5,469 nt of DNA. It comes from Candidatus Heimdallarchaeota archaeon AB_125. Its GTDB lineage: Archaea > Asgardarchaeota > Heimdallarchaeia > Heimdallarchaeales > Heimdallarchaeaceae. The position numbers and the translations under genes are program-made. Under the pieces are notes generated by a model. The model had not been told where the DNA came from and searched no databases. It worked only from the letters and a program-made list of their open reading frames with translations. The stretch covers positions 1 through 5,469 of the forward strand of contig MEHH01000202.1 in the NCBI GenBank assembly GCA_001940755.1. Direction: 5' to 3'. Each line of letters starts with the position of its first letter. Position 1 is the stretch's first letter. This document shows positions 5,191 through 5,469 of the stretch, piece by piece.

Positions 5191-5222
5191 TTATATTCTG
5201 AGAAAGTATTTGGTATTTGGTG
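5191..5222 (+). promoter_or_regulatory. Possible start signals for the terminal PNPOx-like gene
   Basis: TTATATTC (5191-5198) is a TATA-like stretch about 34 bases before ATG 5229, longer than the leaderless spacing seen at the other genes. GGTG (5219-5222), six bases before the ATG, is a plausible ribosome-binding site. With no terminator after the nuclease gene and only 40 bases between the genes, translation from a shared transcript is possible. The two signals cannot be separated by reading alone. Confidence 0.35.
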
Positions 5223-5228
5223 CTGAAG

Positions 5229-5469
5229 ATGTCAAAATTGAAACTTGATTTTAAATTTATTGAGAGAGAAATAAGAAACAAATCTTTTGGTATTCTTAAT
5301 ACTATAAATCCAGATGGCAATCCTCATACAACAGGAATTCTTTACGGAGTCTCTAAACCTGAAGTTGAATTCGCTCTCTATCTTCTGACGTCAATGTATT
5401 ATAGAAAAGTAAAGAATATTCAGAGGTACGAGAATGTTTCTTTTGTTCTTCCCTTCCCTCACCACATCT
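5229..5469 (+). CDS. Second PNPOx-like split-barrel protein (5' part, cut by window end)
   Basis: The frame opens at ATG 5229 and is still open after 80 codons at the window edge. The visible part matches the start of a pyridoxamine 5'-phosphate oxidase-like flavin-binding split barrel: SFGILNTINPDGNPHTTGIL (residues 19-38) is the paired opening strands with the Asp-Gly turn, FALYLLTS (48-55) the next strand, and RKVKNIQRYENVSFVL (59-74) the 'keep loop then helix then strand' segment common to the family. It differs clearly from the PNPOx-like protein at 3556-4029 (shorter N-terminal helix, different strand residues), so this is a second family member and not a recent copy. It may be co-transcribed with the nuclease gene 40 bases upstream. 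The cofactor cannot be assigned from the fragment. Confidence 0.7.
   Translation, partial: MSKLKLDFKFIEREIRNKSFGILNTINPDGNPHTTGILYGVSKPEVEFALYLLTSMYYRKVKNIQRYENVSFVLPFPHHI

Noticed and set aside
5123..5320. 65-residue minus-strand frame over the nuclease end and the last gene
   Set aside because: It is antisense to two genes with recognisable families and is low-complexity Ser/Phe/Leu-rich.

Overview
The window is AT-rich DNA, roughly one third G+C by eye, and most likely comes from an archaeon. Three signs support this: a DNA-repair protein built on an archaeal XPF/Hef-type ERCC4 plus helix-hairpin-helix core joined to a NucS/EndoMS-like nuclease; TATA-like boxes centred about 25-28 bases upstream of four start codons with almost no leader (leaderless archaeal promoters); and GGAGGTGAT/GGTGAT ribosome-binding sites on genes that appear to lie inside transcripts. 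An Asgard-type lineage is conceivable, but the window has no marker that proves it.

Layout. Bases 1-390 hold two very small plus-strand reading frames. One is a coiled-coil protein that may be frameshifted just before a CPIC zinc-binding-like tail; the other is a 34-residue basic peptide. A 12-helix MFS drug-efflux-type transporter follows (392-1678). Next is a 61-residue single-span membrane peptide whose N-terminus is an exact 33-base tandem repeat (1732-1917). This plus-strand block ends at a hairpin and T-tract terminator and meets a minus-strand gene convergently.

Bases 2024-4029 carry three minus-strand genes, each with its own TATA-like box: an alpha/beta hydrolase, a DinB-like four-helix-bundle protein and a split-barrel flavin-binding (PNPOx-like) protein. 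They look like three single-gene units of small accessory or stress enzymes rather than a pathway operon.

An 82-base divergent promoter region (4030-4111) then leads to the most interesting gene (4112-5188). It combines a degenerate ERCC4 domain, a (HhH)2 domain and a PD-(D/E)XK domain resembling the mismatch endonuclease NucS/EndoMS. The ERCC4 active site has lost most of its acidic residues, while the C-terminal nuclease motifs look intact. This suggests a structure-recognition platform coupled to a different cutting domain. A second PNPOx-like gene begins at 5229 and runs off the window.

No tRNA, rRNA, CRISPR array, insertion sequence or integrase was seen.
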